From: UBA11524 sp045591175
GTDB taxonomy: Bacteria; Bacillota; Clostridia; Christensenellales; Aristaeellaceae
Assembly (NCBI GenBank): GCA_045591175.1
Contig: JAZNSI010000039.1
Coordinates: 62,001-126,000, forward strand
DNA: 64,000 bases
Direction: 5' to 3'
The first letter of the stretch is position 1, and every line of letters starts with the position of its first letter. The position numbers and the translations under genes are program-made. Below are positions 16,848 through 26,156 of this stretch, piece after piece. The notes beneath the pieces are model-generated. The model ran no database searches, was not told the DNA's origin, and worked only from the letters and a program-made list of their open reading frames with translations.

Positions 16848-17714
16848 ATGAAGTACGAATTTATCACCGACCCTGCGGCGGAAGGCCAGCGCATCGACGC
16901 GTGCATCCGCCGTTTTTTGCCGGAAGTGCCCCAGCGCACGGTGCAGCAGAGCTTCGCCCGCCGGGACGTGAAGCTGGACGGCAAGCGCGTCAAGCCGGAT
17001 ATCCGCGTGAACGCCGGGCAGAAGGTGGAGCTGTTCTGCATGGAACAGACCACGCCCCTGGTGAACGTGGTCTATGAGGACGAGGATGTGCTGCTGATCA
17101 ACAAGCGCGCCGGCGTGAGCGTGGAGCCGGACGAGAAAGGCGGCGTAACGCTGACGGAGCTGGCCCTGAAGCACGTCCGGCAGAAAGACCCCGGTGCCTG
17201 GCCGCCCAAGGCCTGCCACCGCCTGGACAACCAGACCTGCGGATTGACGCTCTTCGCCAAGAATGCGCGGGCGGAGGCGATCCTCACCCGCGCCTTCAAG
17301 GAGCGCACGATGGACAAGCGCTACATCTGCCTTGTCCGCGGCATGATGAAGCCGCCCGCCGCCACCTGCCGTGCCTACCTGCTCAAGGACGCCAAAGCAG
17401 CCCGTGTCACCATCCATGACGATGCGGTCAAGGGCGCGCGCCCCATCATTACCGAGTACGAGACCCTCGAAGCCGGTCCCATCAGTCGGCTGCTGGTGCA
17501 TCTGGTGACGGGACGTACCCATCAAATCCGCGCCCACATGGCCGCTCTGGGCCATCCCCTGCTGGGCGATGACGTTTACGGCGATCGTGCCTTCAACCGC
17601 CAGCAGAAGGTGCAGGGCCGGCTGTGCCTTTGCGCCGCGCGGCTCACCCTGGACACCGCGGGTGAGCTGCCCCAGCTGGACGGCAAGACCTTCGAGGTCA
17701 AGTGCCCATTCTAA
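16848..17714 (+). CDS. RluA-family pseudouridine synthase with S4 domain
   Basis: 288 aa. N-terminal S4 RNA-binding domain (about 12-70), then the RluA catalytic domain with the active-site Asp in CHRLDNQTCG (normally HRLDxxTSG) and the C-terminal GRTHQIRAHMAALGHPLLGDDVYG. Converts uridine to pseudouridine in rRNA or tRNA; the exact target among RluB/C/D types cannot be told from sequence alone. The TSG to TCG change is conservative. Confidence 0.9.
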   Translation: MKYEFITDPAAEGQRIDACIRRFLPEVPQRTVQQSFARRDVKLDGKRVKPDIRVNAGQKVELFCMEQTTPLVNVVYEDEDVLLINKRAGVSVEPDEKGGVTLTELALKHVRQKDPGAWPPKACHRLDNQTCGLTLFAKNARAEAILTRAFKERTMDKRYICLVRGMMKPPAATCRAYLLKDAKAARVTIHDDAVKGARPIITEYETLEAGPISRLLVHLVTGRTHQIRAHMAALGHPLLGDDVYGDRAFNRQQKVQGRLCLCAARLTLDTAGELPQLDGKTFEVKCPF

Positions 17715-17749
17715 ATGTGTCTGCGGCAAAAGCACAGGAGGTGTAATCA

Positions 17750-18310
17750 ATGGGAAAGAAACTGTCCGAAATGAGTTTGGAAGAGTTGTGGCAGCTATTT
17801 CCTATCTTCCTGACAGAACACAATCCCTGCTGGAAGGAATGGTATCATGAGGAATGTGCTTATTTGCAGCACAGCCTTACAACTGCTCACAGGATCAGCC
17901 ATATCGGAAGTACAGCTGTTCCTTCAATTTGGGCCAAACCCATCGTTGATATCCTTGTAGAAGTGCCGAGGGAACACAGCCTGCTTGACTACAAAGCCCC
18001 CATCATCAGCTGCGGCTATATTTGTATGTCGCAGTGCGAGAACAGCATATCCTTCAATAAAGGGTATACGGAAAAGGGATTTGCTGAAAAAGTGTTTCAC
18101 CTGCACCTGAAGTATACCGGAGATAACAATGAGCTGTATTTCCGGGATTACCTCATTGAGCACCTCGATGTCGCAAGCGACTATGAAAAGATGAAGCTTA
18201 GCCTGTGGCATGAATACGAGCATAACCGGGACGGTTACACAAATGCCAAAGCCGATTTTGTGCGAAAATACACCGCACAAGCGAAAGCGCGGTATGGCAG
18301 TAGATACTAA
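17750..18310 (+). CDS. GrpB-like nucleotidyltransferase-fold protein
   Basis: 186 aa, GrpB/UPF0157 family, with the signature HIGSTAVPSIWAKPIVDILVEV (nucleotidyltransferase-like GS...D.D pattern). Its function is unproven. The gene is clearly more AT-rich than both neighbours, with codons such as TTA, ATA and AAA that are rare elsewhere in the window, suggesting recent acquisition. Ribosome site CAGGAGGTGTAATCA. Confidence 0.8.
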   Translation: MGKKLSEMSLEELWQLFPIFLTEHNPCWKEWYHEECAYLQHSLTTAHRISHIGSTAVPSIWAKPIVDILVEVPREHSLLDYKAPIISCGYICMSQCENSISFNKGYTEKGFAEKVFHLHLKYTGDNNELYFRDYLIEHLDVASDYEKMKLSLWHEYEHNRDGYTNAKADFVRKYTAQAKARYGSRY

Positions 18311-18322
18311 CAATCTTAATCC

Positions 18323-18348
18323 GCCGGACTCTTCCGAGTCTGGCTTTT
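18323..18348 (+). terminator. Terminator after the GrpB-like gene
   Basis: GCCGGACTC/GAGTCTGGC stem (one G-U pair) with a TTCC loop followed by TTTTATT; the tail touches the end of the convergent SPOR gene. Confidence 0.75.
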
Positions 18349-19180
18349 ATTGTGCCGCCAGTTCCGTCCGCCACGTGCATATCTCATCAAACATCCCCAT
18401 CGCCTGGGCCTTCAGCGCCGCCGAGAGGGACGTTGCATCCCCCGCTGCTTTGAGAGCAGCGCAGCGGTCGTCCCAGCCGGCCGTGATAGCCAGCATATCC
18501 TCCACCAGCGCAGGAATGCTCACAGCAAAGCGCCGCTTCACAGTGTCCTCCCACAGGGTGATTTGCCCATCCAGCGCCTCCACCGCAGCGATGGCCTCCT
18601 GGGTGGTCAGCTGGGCAGCATCCAGCTCCATGGCAGCGTCACGAAGGGCAGCGGCAGTGGACGTCAGCAGGGTAAAGCCCGCTTCCGCCGCATCCAGCTG
18701 GCCAGCCATGCCCGTCAAACGTAAACGCAGCTCGGGACATTCCCAGGTGTAGAGATAGGTGTCCACCCTTTGGGCCGTTTCGAGGCGCGTGCGAACCGCC
18801 GAGGCCTCCCCTTCCGTGCCGTAGCAGGCGATGAACACCCGCCACTTCTCCCCCTGACGCACCACCGTGCCCGGCGCGCCCCGCTGGGTGTAGGCGTCCG
18901 CCTTCTGGTCGGCGGCTTCCTTCGTGGAGAACACCCCTGTCTGGATGGCATACCAGGTCTCTGCGGCCAGGGTGACCTCCCGTGACTCCACCGTCCTGTC
19001 AAAATCCGCCGCGAGGGGCGTGGGGGCCGGTGTTCCGATGCGCTCCGTGATAAAGGAAGCCTGTCCCCCCCGCCACAGCAGAAAAGCCGCGCCCGCTCCC
19101 AGCAGCAGGAGCAGCAGCCATCTCATCCGCGCCGCCCGCTTCTGCCTGCGCCTGTACATCCGCGTTTCCACCCGTCCCAT
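18347..19180 (-). CDS. SPOR-domain single-pass membrane protein
   Basis: 277 aa. Basic cytoplasmic N-terminus (RMYRRRQKRAARMR), one transmembrane helix (WLLLLLLGAGAAFLLW), a linker, a SPOR domain (about residues 70-140; YAIQTGVFSTKEAADQKADA ... WRVFIACYGTEGEA) that typically binds glycan strands lacking stem peptides, and a helical C-terminal region. ATG 19180 is chosen because AGGAGG lies 8 bases upstream; an ATG at 19186 would be only 2 bases away. A sigma-E-like promoter precedes it, so a role in engulfment or spore wall remodelling is plausible. Confidence 0.8.
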   Translation of the reverse strand: MGRVETRMYRRRQKRAARMRWLLLLLLGAGAAFLLWRGGQASFITERIGTPAPTPLAADFDRTVESREVTLAAETWYAIQTGVFSTKEAADQKADAYTQRGAPGTVVRQGEKWRVFIACYGTEGEASAVRTRLETAQRVDTYLYTWECPELRLRLTGMAGQLDAAEAGFTLLTSTAAALRDAAMELDAAQLTTQEAIAAVEALDGQITLWEDTVKRRFAVSIPALVEDMLAITAGWDDRCAALKAAGDATSLSAALKAQAMGMFDEICTWRTELAAQ

Positions 19181-19201
19181 CGCCATCCCCTCCTTTGCTT
19201 G

Positions 19202-19230
19202 ACTGTATGTGAAAAATTTTTCTCGTATGC
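19202..19230 (-). promoter_or_regulatory. Candidate sigma-E promoter of the SPOR gene
   Basis: Minus strand GCATAC (19225-19230), 15-bp spacer, CATACAGT (19202-19209). One mismatch (G) from the CATACAHT consensus. Confidence 0.45.
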
Positions 19231-19262
19231 CATCCAATTTGTGTTTCACTCTCCCGGCATCG

Positions 19263-19271
19263 TGGTATAAT
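19263..19271 (+). promoter_or_regulatory. Extended -10 promoter for rubredoxin-fprA
   Basis: TGGTATAAT with a weak upstream TTTCAC (19244-19249, 16-bp spacer); the rubredoxin start is 32 bp downstream. Confidence 0.6.
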
Positions 19272-19302
19272 GAAAACATCCCAAGAAAGTGAGGTATTTC
19301 TT

Positions 19303-19458
19303 ATGAAGCATGTATGTGATGTTTGCGGCTGGGTTTATGACGAGGAAGCCGGTTATCCCGAGGGCGGCATTGCTCCCGGCACGAAGTTTGAAGATCTGCC
19401 TGAGGATTTCGAGTGCCCCCTGTGCGGCGTGGGCAAAGATCAATTCAGCGAGGAGTAA
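19303..19458 (+). CDS. Rubredoxin
   Basis: 51-aa one-iron electron carrier with both Cys pairs (HVCDVCGWVYD and FECPLCGVGKD) and the conserved GGIAPGT loop. The ATG at 19303 follows AAGTGAGG and gives the standard rubredoxin length; an in-frame ATG at 19270 falls inside the promoter -10 region. It is 5 bp from the fprA start, so it is almost certainly the electron donor of that flavoprotein. Confidence 0.96.
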   Translation: MKHVCDVCGWVYDEEAGYPEGGIAPGTKFEDLPEDFECPLCGVGKDQFSEE

Positions 19459-19463
19459 TTTCG

Positions 19464-20615
19464 ATGCGCATTACTGATGATATCCGCTACCTGGGCGTCA
19501 ATGACCATGCCATCGACCTGTTTGAGGGGCTGTACACCGTCCCGGAAGGCGTAAGCTACAACTCCTATGCGATCCTGGATGAGAAGGTCGCCGTGCTTGA
19601 CGCGGTAGATGCTCATTTCGGCGGCACCTGGCTCGGCAACGTCCGCGAGGCGCTCAACGGCAGGAAGCCTGACTTCCTGATCGTGCACCACATGGAGCCG
19701 GATCATTCTGCCTCCATCGCGCTGTTTATGGACGCGTTCCCCGAGGCTGTGATCGTCTCCTCCGCCAAGGCTTTCCCGATGATGAAGGCATTCTTCGGCA
19801 CCGACTATGCGGATCGCCGCCTGGTGGTCAAGGAGGGCGACGTCCTTTCTCTGGGCCGCCACAGCCTGACCTTCTATGCAGCGCCGATGGTGCATTGGCC
19901 CGAGGTCATCATGACCTATGACCGGACCGAAGAGGTGCTGTTCACCGCCGACGCCTTCGGCAAATTTGGCGCGCTGGACGTCGACGCCGAGTGGGCCTGC
20001 GAAGCCCGCCGGTACTACTTCGGCATTGTGGGCAAGTACGGCGCGCAGGTGCAGGCTGTGCTGAAGAAGCTCGCTGCACTGAGCGTGAAGACCGTCTGCC
20101 CCCTGCATGGCCCCGTCCTGCAGGGCCAGGAGCTGGCGGAAGCGCTGCGCCTCTATGACATCTGGTCCTCCTATCGTCCGGAGGACGAAGGCGTCGTGAT
20201 CGCCCATGCCTCCGTGTACGGCAACACCCGCGCCGCAGCGGAAAAGCTGGCGGAGACCCTGCGTGCGCAGGGCGTTACGGTAGCTCTGCACGACCTGACC
20301 CGCTGCGATCAGGCCGAAACCATCGAGGACGCCTTCCGCTATGATCGTCTGGTGCTGGCTGCCGCCACCTACAACGCGGATGTGTTCCCGCCCATGCGCA
20401 GCTTCATCCACGGCCTGACGGAGCGCGGCTATCGCGGCCGCAAGGTGGGCCTGATCGAGAACGGCTCCTGGGCCCCCATGGCGGCAAAGGTCATGCGCGG
20501 CATGCTGGAAACCTGCAAGGATCTGACCATCCTTGATCCGGTGGTAAAGATTCAGTCTGCGCTGAATGAGGAATCTGCCGCACAGCTGGATGCACTGGCG
20601 GAAGCGCTGAAATAA
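19464..20615 (+). CDS. A-type flavoprotein (FprA; rubredoxin:O2/NO reductase)
   Basis: 383 aa: N-terminal metallo-beta-lactamase-like diiron domain (ligands in HHMEPDHSA, APMVHWPE, FTADAFGKFG and CPLHGPVL) and a C-terminal flavodoxin domain (ASVYGNTRAAAEKL; the AAATYNADVFPPM region for FMN). Reduces O2 to water, or NO to N2O, protecting anaerobes from oxidative or nitrosative stress. No extra rubredoxin domain is fused; the separate rubredoxin lies just upstream. ATG 19464 follows GCGAGGAGTAATTTCG. Confidence 0.93.
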   Translation: MRITDDIRYLGVNDHAIDLFEGLYTVPEGVSYNSYAILDEKVAVLDAVDAHFGGTWLGNVREALNGRKPDFLIVHHMEPDHSASIALFMDAFPEAVIVSSAKAFPMMKAFFGTDYADRRLVVKEGDVLSLGRHSLTFYAAPMVHWPEVIMTYDRTEEVLFTADAFGKFGALDVDAEWACEARRYYFGIVGKYGAQVQAVLKKLAALSVKTVCPLHGPVLQGQELAEALRLYDIWSSYRPEDEGVVIAHASVYGNTRAAAEKLAETLRAQGVTVALHDLTRCDQAETIEDAFRYDRLVLAAATYNADVFPPMRSFIHGLTERGYRGRKVGLIENGSWAPMAAKVMRGMLETCKDLTILDPVVKIQSALNEESAAQLDALAEALK

Positions 20616-20627
20616 CTGCACAAAAAA

Positions 20628-20660
20628 AGGATCGCTCCCATATGGGAGCGATCCTCTTTT
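20628..20660. terminator. Bidirectional terminator between fprA and the OB-like gene
   Basis: A 28-bp perfect palindrome (20628-20655; half-site AGGATCGCTCCCAT) with seven A on the left and a T-run on the right serves both converging genes. Confidence 0.92.
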
Positions 20661-20668
20661 TGCTTTGA

Positions 20669-21373
20669 TTACTGAGCAGCAGCCACAGCGGTGATGTGGG
20701 TGTTGATGCCGTTGTACCAGTACACGAAACCGGTCACGTCCACCACGTCGCCAGCCTGCAGGGCGCCAACAGCCGCGTAAACCTCGGTCTCGGGGCCAGT
20801 CAGGTAGCGCTCCACGCAGAAGCTGTATTCAGCGTCTCCATAGGTCAGGGTCACATAGATGTCATCGCCAGGCTCGCCGTTCTTGTACTCGATGGCCTTC
20901 ACGGTCATGCCCTTGAAGATAGCCAGCTGGTTCTGGTAGGAGATCAGCTCCTCGGTGCCCAGCACAGCGGTCAGGTCGATGGGCTTGGCAATGTAGTTGA
21001 TGCCGCCCTCAACAAACTCGAAGGTAGCGCCGGAATCGACTTCCACTTCGCCGCCCCACTCAGCCTTGTAGCCGGTCACCTTGATCTTCGCGCCGGGAAC
21101 CAGCTTGGCAGCGTCCTCCTGGGAGCAAGCCAGCTCGTACAGGAAGTAAGCGCCCTCCTGATCAGCGGCATACACGGTGATCTTGTTATCCCACCAGGAC
21201 TGGGTCGCCTGCACGTAGCACTCGATAACGACCTCGGCGTCGATGGCAGCGGCAGCGTACTCAGCGTAGGTCATCACGCCCTCGGACTTGGCTTCCACAG
21301 CGGGAGCTTCCTCGGCGACGGCGACGCAGCCCAGCATCATCAGGGCCAGCAGCATAGCAACGATCTTCTTCAT
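20669..21373 (-). CDS. Secreted protein with two OB-fold-like segments
   Basis: 234 aa. Signal peptide MKKIVAMLLALMMLGCVAVA; LGC could make it a lipoprotein, or cleavage may be after AVA. The mature part has two similar beta-rich halves, each with a VxGxV-type OB strand (KIKVTGYKAEWGGEVEV and VVDVTGFVYWYNGINTHI), resembling nucleic-acid or ligand-binding OB domains of secreted proteins. It has no catalytic motif. Function unknown. Start at 21373 follows TTGGAGGGAAACACA. Confidence 0.7.
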   Translation of the reverse strand: MKKIVAMLLALMMLGCVAVAEEAPAVEAKSEGVMTYAEYAAAAIDAEVVIECYVQATQSWWDNKITVYAADQEGAYFLYELACSQEDAAKLVPGAKIKVTGYKAEWGGEVEVDSGATFEFVEGGINYIAKPIDLTAVLGTEELISYQNQLAIFKGMTVKAIEYKNGEPGDDIYVTLTYGDAEYSFCVERYLTGPETEVYAAVGALQAGDVVDVTGFVYWYNGINTHITAVAAAQ

Positions 21374-21416
21374 TGTGTTTCCCTCCAAAATTCGTTCTGA
21401 TTCGGGGTACTCGCCT

Positions 21417-21445
21417 ATTATACAGGCATTCCGGCAAAAAAGCAA
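21417..21445 (-). promoter_or_regulatory. Promoter of the OB-like secreted protein
   Basis: Minus strand TTGCTT (21440-21445), 17-bp spacer, TATAAT (21417-21422) preceded by TG. Confidence 0.7.
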
Positions 21446-21493
21446 TGGTTATGGCAAGTTTGTGAAATTTTCTACAATCTCGCACTGCGGCAA

Positions 21494-23113
21494 TCATCCG
21501 CGCTGAGCGCGCCTGCGCTGACGGAACCAATCGCCCGCAACATAAGCGATGATCCCCAGCCAAACGATGACCAGTCCCGCCAGCAGCGCCACCGCGGTAT
21601 CCGGCAGCGGGCCCAGATCCTCGCGCTGGGTCTCGCCGCCCTCCTCTGCGCCCTGGACGTTGATCTGATCCAGGCGGTAGAGGTTCACCATCTTCTTGAA
21701 GAGGTCGTCAATAAACGCATCATCCACCGTCTTTTTCCGGCGGACGCCCTTGGCGGTTTCCTCGATCAGCTGACCTGCCGCGTCACGCAGGGATGCGGAA
21801 CCATTGAAGACCGGAGTGGTGAAGGTGTCGCCGACGTGCTCCATGAGGAGGCGGGTGGCATCCAGCTTGACAGCATAGTGCAGGTCGTTGTCCTCACCGC
21901 GGCGGGCCAGGTAATCCTGATACTCCGCCGACTGCTGAGCCTTTTTCGTCACCGGGACGTAGCCCTCGGTGTTGGAATAGGCGATCTGCACATCGTTGGA
22001 AAGCATGTACTGCACAAAGATCCAGGAAGCCAGCACCTCCTGCGGGTCATCCTTGTTGAACACGCACATGGACGGGCCCTGGGAGATCATCTGCGGATGC
22101 TCCGGGTCGACCTGGGGAATGATGCGCACTGCTGTCTCGAAATCCACCATCTTGTCCGCGTCAATGTCGATCAGCGGCGCGTCGGAGCCCATCCAGGTGG
22201 AACCGGCGGTGGAGTCAATGGCGAAGATGCACTGACCCGCGTTGAGCCAGTTGGCGGGGTAGCTGGAGATCTTGAAGGTAGAGAACGCACCGGACTTGAC
22301 ATGCCCGGCAACGGTCTTGAGCACCTCGCGGGCGTCATCGTTGAACAGCAGTACCTCGCCGTCCGCGGTGGAGTAGCCCGCGTTCATCTGCCGCATGAGC
22401 TGGATCATCATGTTGTCCGTGGACTTGTAGATGAAGGGGATTATCGTCGGCTGGCCGTTGACAAGGTAATTGCCGTCCTCACCTTTTTTGAGCGCCGCCT
22501 CAGAGACCTCCCAGATGAAGTCCCAGGTCAGCACGTCCGGCAACGTGTAACCCAGCTTCTCCACGAAAGTTTGGTTGATGTAACACAGCTCAGTAGAGCG
22601 CATATAGGGCACGGCGTAGGTATGCCCCGCCAGCTCGCACTCGGCGAGGTATTCGGGGATCATTTCGCTGAAGGTTGGCGCGTCAAAGCGGATCTCACGT
22701 CCGCCCAGGCCGTAGTTTGCGTCGGTGAACAGCGTATCCAGCGGCACCACGCAGTTGTTGCCGGTCAGGTAGGTCGCGATGTGATCAGGGTACGTGATGC
22801 ACACATTGGGCGTGGAATTGGTCGCAATGTTGGTGATCACGTCCTGATAGATGCGGCCGTAATCGGTGTAGAGCTTCAGCGTCACATGGATATTGGGGTA
22901 GATCTGCTGGAATTTCTCGATCGCGTCCTTGTAGATATTCGCCTGGGTGACGTTGCTCTCCGTCTTTGCCCAGAAGGTGATCTCGTAGGTGCGGCTCTCA
23001 TCAAAGCTCGCGGGCAGGAGGAAGGCGTCCTTGTCCTGCGCGCCATGGCAGCCCGTCAGCAGCAGGCAGGCACACAGTAGGATGGCCAGCAGCATGCGCT
23101 TGGTGATTCTCAT
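21494..23113 (-). CDS. Sugar ABC transporter substrate-binding lipoprotein with C-terminal membrane helix
   Basis: 539 aa, family 1 extracellular solute-binding fold. Lipobox LLLTGCHG near residue 22, then ITFWAKTESN and FQQIYPNIHVTLK typical of carbohydrate binders. Unusually, the C-terminus adds a transmembrane helix (about 503-527; LLAGLVIVWLGIIAYVAG) and an Arg-rich cytoplasmic tail, so the protein would be tethered at both ends. Last gene of the operon, with its start overlapping the permease stop by 4 bp. Confidence 0.88.
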   Translation of the reverse strand: MRITKRMLLAILLCACLLLTGCHGAQDKDAFLLPASFDESRTYEITFWAKTESNVTQANIYKDAIEKFQQIYPNIHVTLKLYTDYGRIYQDVITNIATNSTPNVCITYPDHIATYLTGNNCVVPLDTLFTDANYGLGGREIRFDAPTFSEMIPEYLAECELAGHTYAVPYMRSTELCYINQTFVEKLGYTLPDVLTWDFIWEVSEAALKKGEDGNYLVNGQPTIIPFIYKSTDNMMIQLMRQMNAGYSTADGEVLLFNDDAREVLKTVAGHVKSGAFSTFKISSYPANWLNAGQCIFAIDSTAGSTWMGSDAPLIDIDADKMVDFETAVRIIPQVDPEHPQMISQGPSMCVFNKDDPQEVLASWIFVQYMLSNDVQIAYSNTEGYVPVTKKAQQSAEYQDYLARRGEDNDLHYAVKLDATRLLMEHVGDTFTTPVFNGSASLRDAAGQLIEETAKGVRRKKTVDDAFIDDLFKKMVNLYRLDQINVQGAEEGGETQREDLGPLPDTAVALLAGLVIVWLGIIAYVAGDWFRQRRRAQRG

Positions 23114-23985
23114 CCCTTCATGCCTCCCCTCGCCACGCCGGCCATGATCTTCTTGTGGAAGATGAGGAACAGCAGGATCAGCGGCACGGAGACCGCCACC
23201 ACCGCCGCCATCATGGCAGGGATGTTGTCACGGCCATAGCCACTCTCACGGATGTTCTGGATGCCGCCGGAAACCAGGAACATCTTCGGGTCGTCGGTGA
23301 TCAGGCGCGGCCAGACGTAGCTGTTCCAGCACTCGATGACCTTCAAAATGAGGATCGTCACGATGGTCGGCCGGCAGATGGGCACCATGACCTTGCCAAG
23401 GTACTTCAGGTCGCTGGTGGCGTCCACCTTGGCGGCATAGTAGAGCTCATCGGGGATCTGCGCGAAGTTCTCCTTCAGCAGGTAAATGTAGAACACGCTG
23501 GATACCGACGGCAGAATCAGGCCCAGGAAGGTGTTGTCCAGCTTCGCGGTCTTCATGGTGACGAAGTTGGTGATGATGACCAGCTCATTGGGGATCATCA
23601 TCAGCGCCAGGAAGAGCACAAAAGCCGCGTTCTTGCCCGGGAAGTCCAGCCGCGCAAAGGCGAAGGCCGCCAGCACCGTCACCACCAGCATCGCCGCCGT
23701 GGTCAACACAGTAAACACGATGGTGTTGAAGAAATACCGGCCCAGGTCCGCCTCGGTGAACACGGCCATGTAGTTCTCCATCGTGGGGGACAGGGTGAAC
23801 AGCTTCGGCACGATCTCGGAGGCATAGGAACCCTGGGTTTTCACCGAAGTCAGCAGCATCCAGTAGAACGGGAACAGCACCACCAGCGCCCATATGGCAA
23901 GGAGGCCGTAAACGACGATGTTGCGGATCAGGGTATTGCGCTTTGCCCGCTTTTCGATGCGGTCAAAGTCCATGATGTTGCTCAT
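23110..23985 (-). CDS. Carbohydrate ABC transporter permease (MalG type)
   Basis: 291-aa inner-membrane permease with six predicted helices and the EAA loop that docks the ATPase (DELYYAAKVDATSDLKYLGKVMVP). ATG 23985 follows AAAGGAGGACGTGAC. It lies between the MalF-type permease and the binding protein in one operon. Confidence 0.93.
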   Translation of the reverse strand: MSNIMDFDRIEKRAKRNTLIRNIVVYGLLAIWALVVLFPFYWMLLTSVKTQGSYASEIVPKLFTLSPTMENYMAVFTEADLGRYFFNTIVFTVLTTAAMLVVTVLAAFAFARLDFPGKNAAFVLFLALMMIPNELVIITNFVTMKTAKLDNTFLGLILPSVSSVFYIYLLKENFAQIPDELYYAAKVDATSDLKYLGKVMVPICRPTIVTILILKVIECWNSYVWPRLITDDPKMFLVSGGIQNIRESGYGRDNIPAMMAAVVAVSVPLILLFLIFHKKIMAGVARGGMKG

Positions 23986-24001
23986 GTCACGTCCTCCTTT
24001 C

Positions 24002-24892
24002 TCAATAATGAACCTTTTTCTTGGATACAAGCAGGTTGATGCAGGTGATCGTCAGCACGATGACAAAGAGGATGATTGCCGCAGCGGACGCAAAGGACGG
24101 GTATCCGCCGCTGTCGCCGTAGAGCATGTCGTACACATAGCCGACGATGGTGTTCATCTCCGCCACGTTGAGGTTCTCGCCAAAGAGCGCCACCGCATCG
24201 CTGTACGCCTTGAACGCGCCGATAAAGCCGGTGATGATCAAATAGAACATGGTCGGCGAGATCATTGGCAGCGTCACCTTGCGGAAGATACGCCACTGGC
24301 TGGTGCCGTCCACGCGGGCGGCCTTATAGTAGGTCTCGTCCACCGAGGCCAGGGAGCTGGTCAGCACCAGAATCTTGAAGGGCAGCACGATCCACACCGT
24401 GTACAGGCACAGCACCAGCATCTTCGCCCAGTAGGGGCCGTCGATGAAGTCGATGGGCGTCATACCGAAGATACCGAGGATCACGTTGATCAGGCCCGGC
24501 GTGACATCCGTGGCGTCAAAGAGGTACATGAACACCAGACCCACCGCCAGGGTGTTGGTCACATAGGGCAGGAAGAATACGGTCTGGAACAGCTCCTTGA
24601 GCTTGGGAATGGACGAAATGCCCAGCGAGATGGCCAGCGCCAGAATGGTCGAAAGGGGCACGGTGATCGCCACGAGGATGAAGGTGTTCTGCACCGCCTG
24701 CAGGAAGTAGGGATCGTGCAGCACGAACTCGTAGTTGTACGTGCCCACGCCGTAGAAAGTCTGCGAGGCGGAGTTGTAGCCCTCCTCGAAGGAGTAGATG
24801 AACACGTCGATCAGCGGGTACACCATGAACACGCCGAGGAAGAGGATCGCGGGCAGTAGATAGAGCCAGCCCTTCCAGCTTTTATTTTCCAT
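24002..24892 (-). CDS. Carbohydrate ABC transporter permease (MalF type)
   Basis: 296-aa polytopic permease; EAA loop ETYYKAARVDGTSQWRIFRKV. The N-terminus (SWKGWLYLLPAILFLGVFM) is typical of the short UgpA/MsmF class. It starts 9 bp after the ATPase gene and is followed by MalG. Confidence 0.93.
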   Translation of the reverse strand: MENKSWKGWLYLLPAILFLGVFMVYPLIDVFIYSFEEGYNSASQTFYGVGTYNYEFVLHDPYFLQAVQNTFILVAITVPLSTILALAISLGISSIPKLKELFQTVFFLPYVTNTLAVGLVFMYLFDATDVTPGLINVILGIFGMTPIDFIDGPYWAKMLVLCLYTVWIVLPFKILVLTSSLASVDETYYKAARVDGTSQWRIFRKVTLPMISPTMFYLIITGFIGAFKAYSDAVALFGENLNVAEMNTIVGYVYDMLYGDSGGYPSFASAAAIILFVIVLTITCINLLVSKKKVHY

Positions 24893-24901
24893 GGTGCCTC
24901 C

Positions 24902-26002
<1,101 letters not shown>

Positions 26003-26056
26003 ATTGCAAACGCCTCCTGTGGTGCAGACGGCTTCCGTCTTTTGGATTTCCCTTCT

Positions 26057-26085
26057 ATTCTACCGCCATCCGCCGTGCAAGTCAA
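26057..26085 (-). promoter_or_regulatory. Promoter of the sugar ABC operon
   Basis: Minus strand TTGACT (26080-26085), 17-bp spacer, TAGAAT (26057-26062). Confidence 0.7.
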
Positions 26086-26120
26086 TGAAAAAACGGCGAA
26101 TGTGCAGCCCTTCGGCATGC

Positions 26121-26151
26121 AAAAGGGACGCATGCAATGCACATGCGTCCC
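26121..26151 (-). terminator. Terminator of the pectin esterase gene
   Basis: Minus strand GGGACGCATG/CATGCGTCCC stem with a 7-nt loop and TTTT. It separates the esterase from the downstream ABC operon. Confidence 0.85.
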
Positions 26152-26156
26152 CGGAA

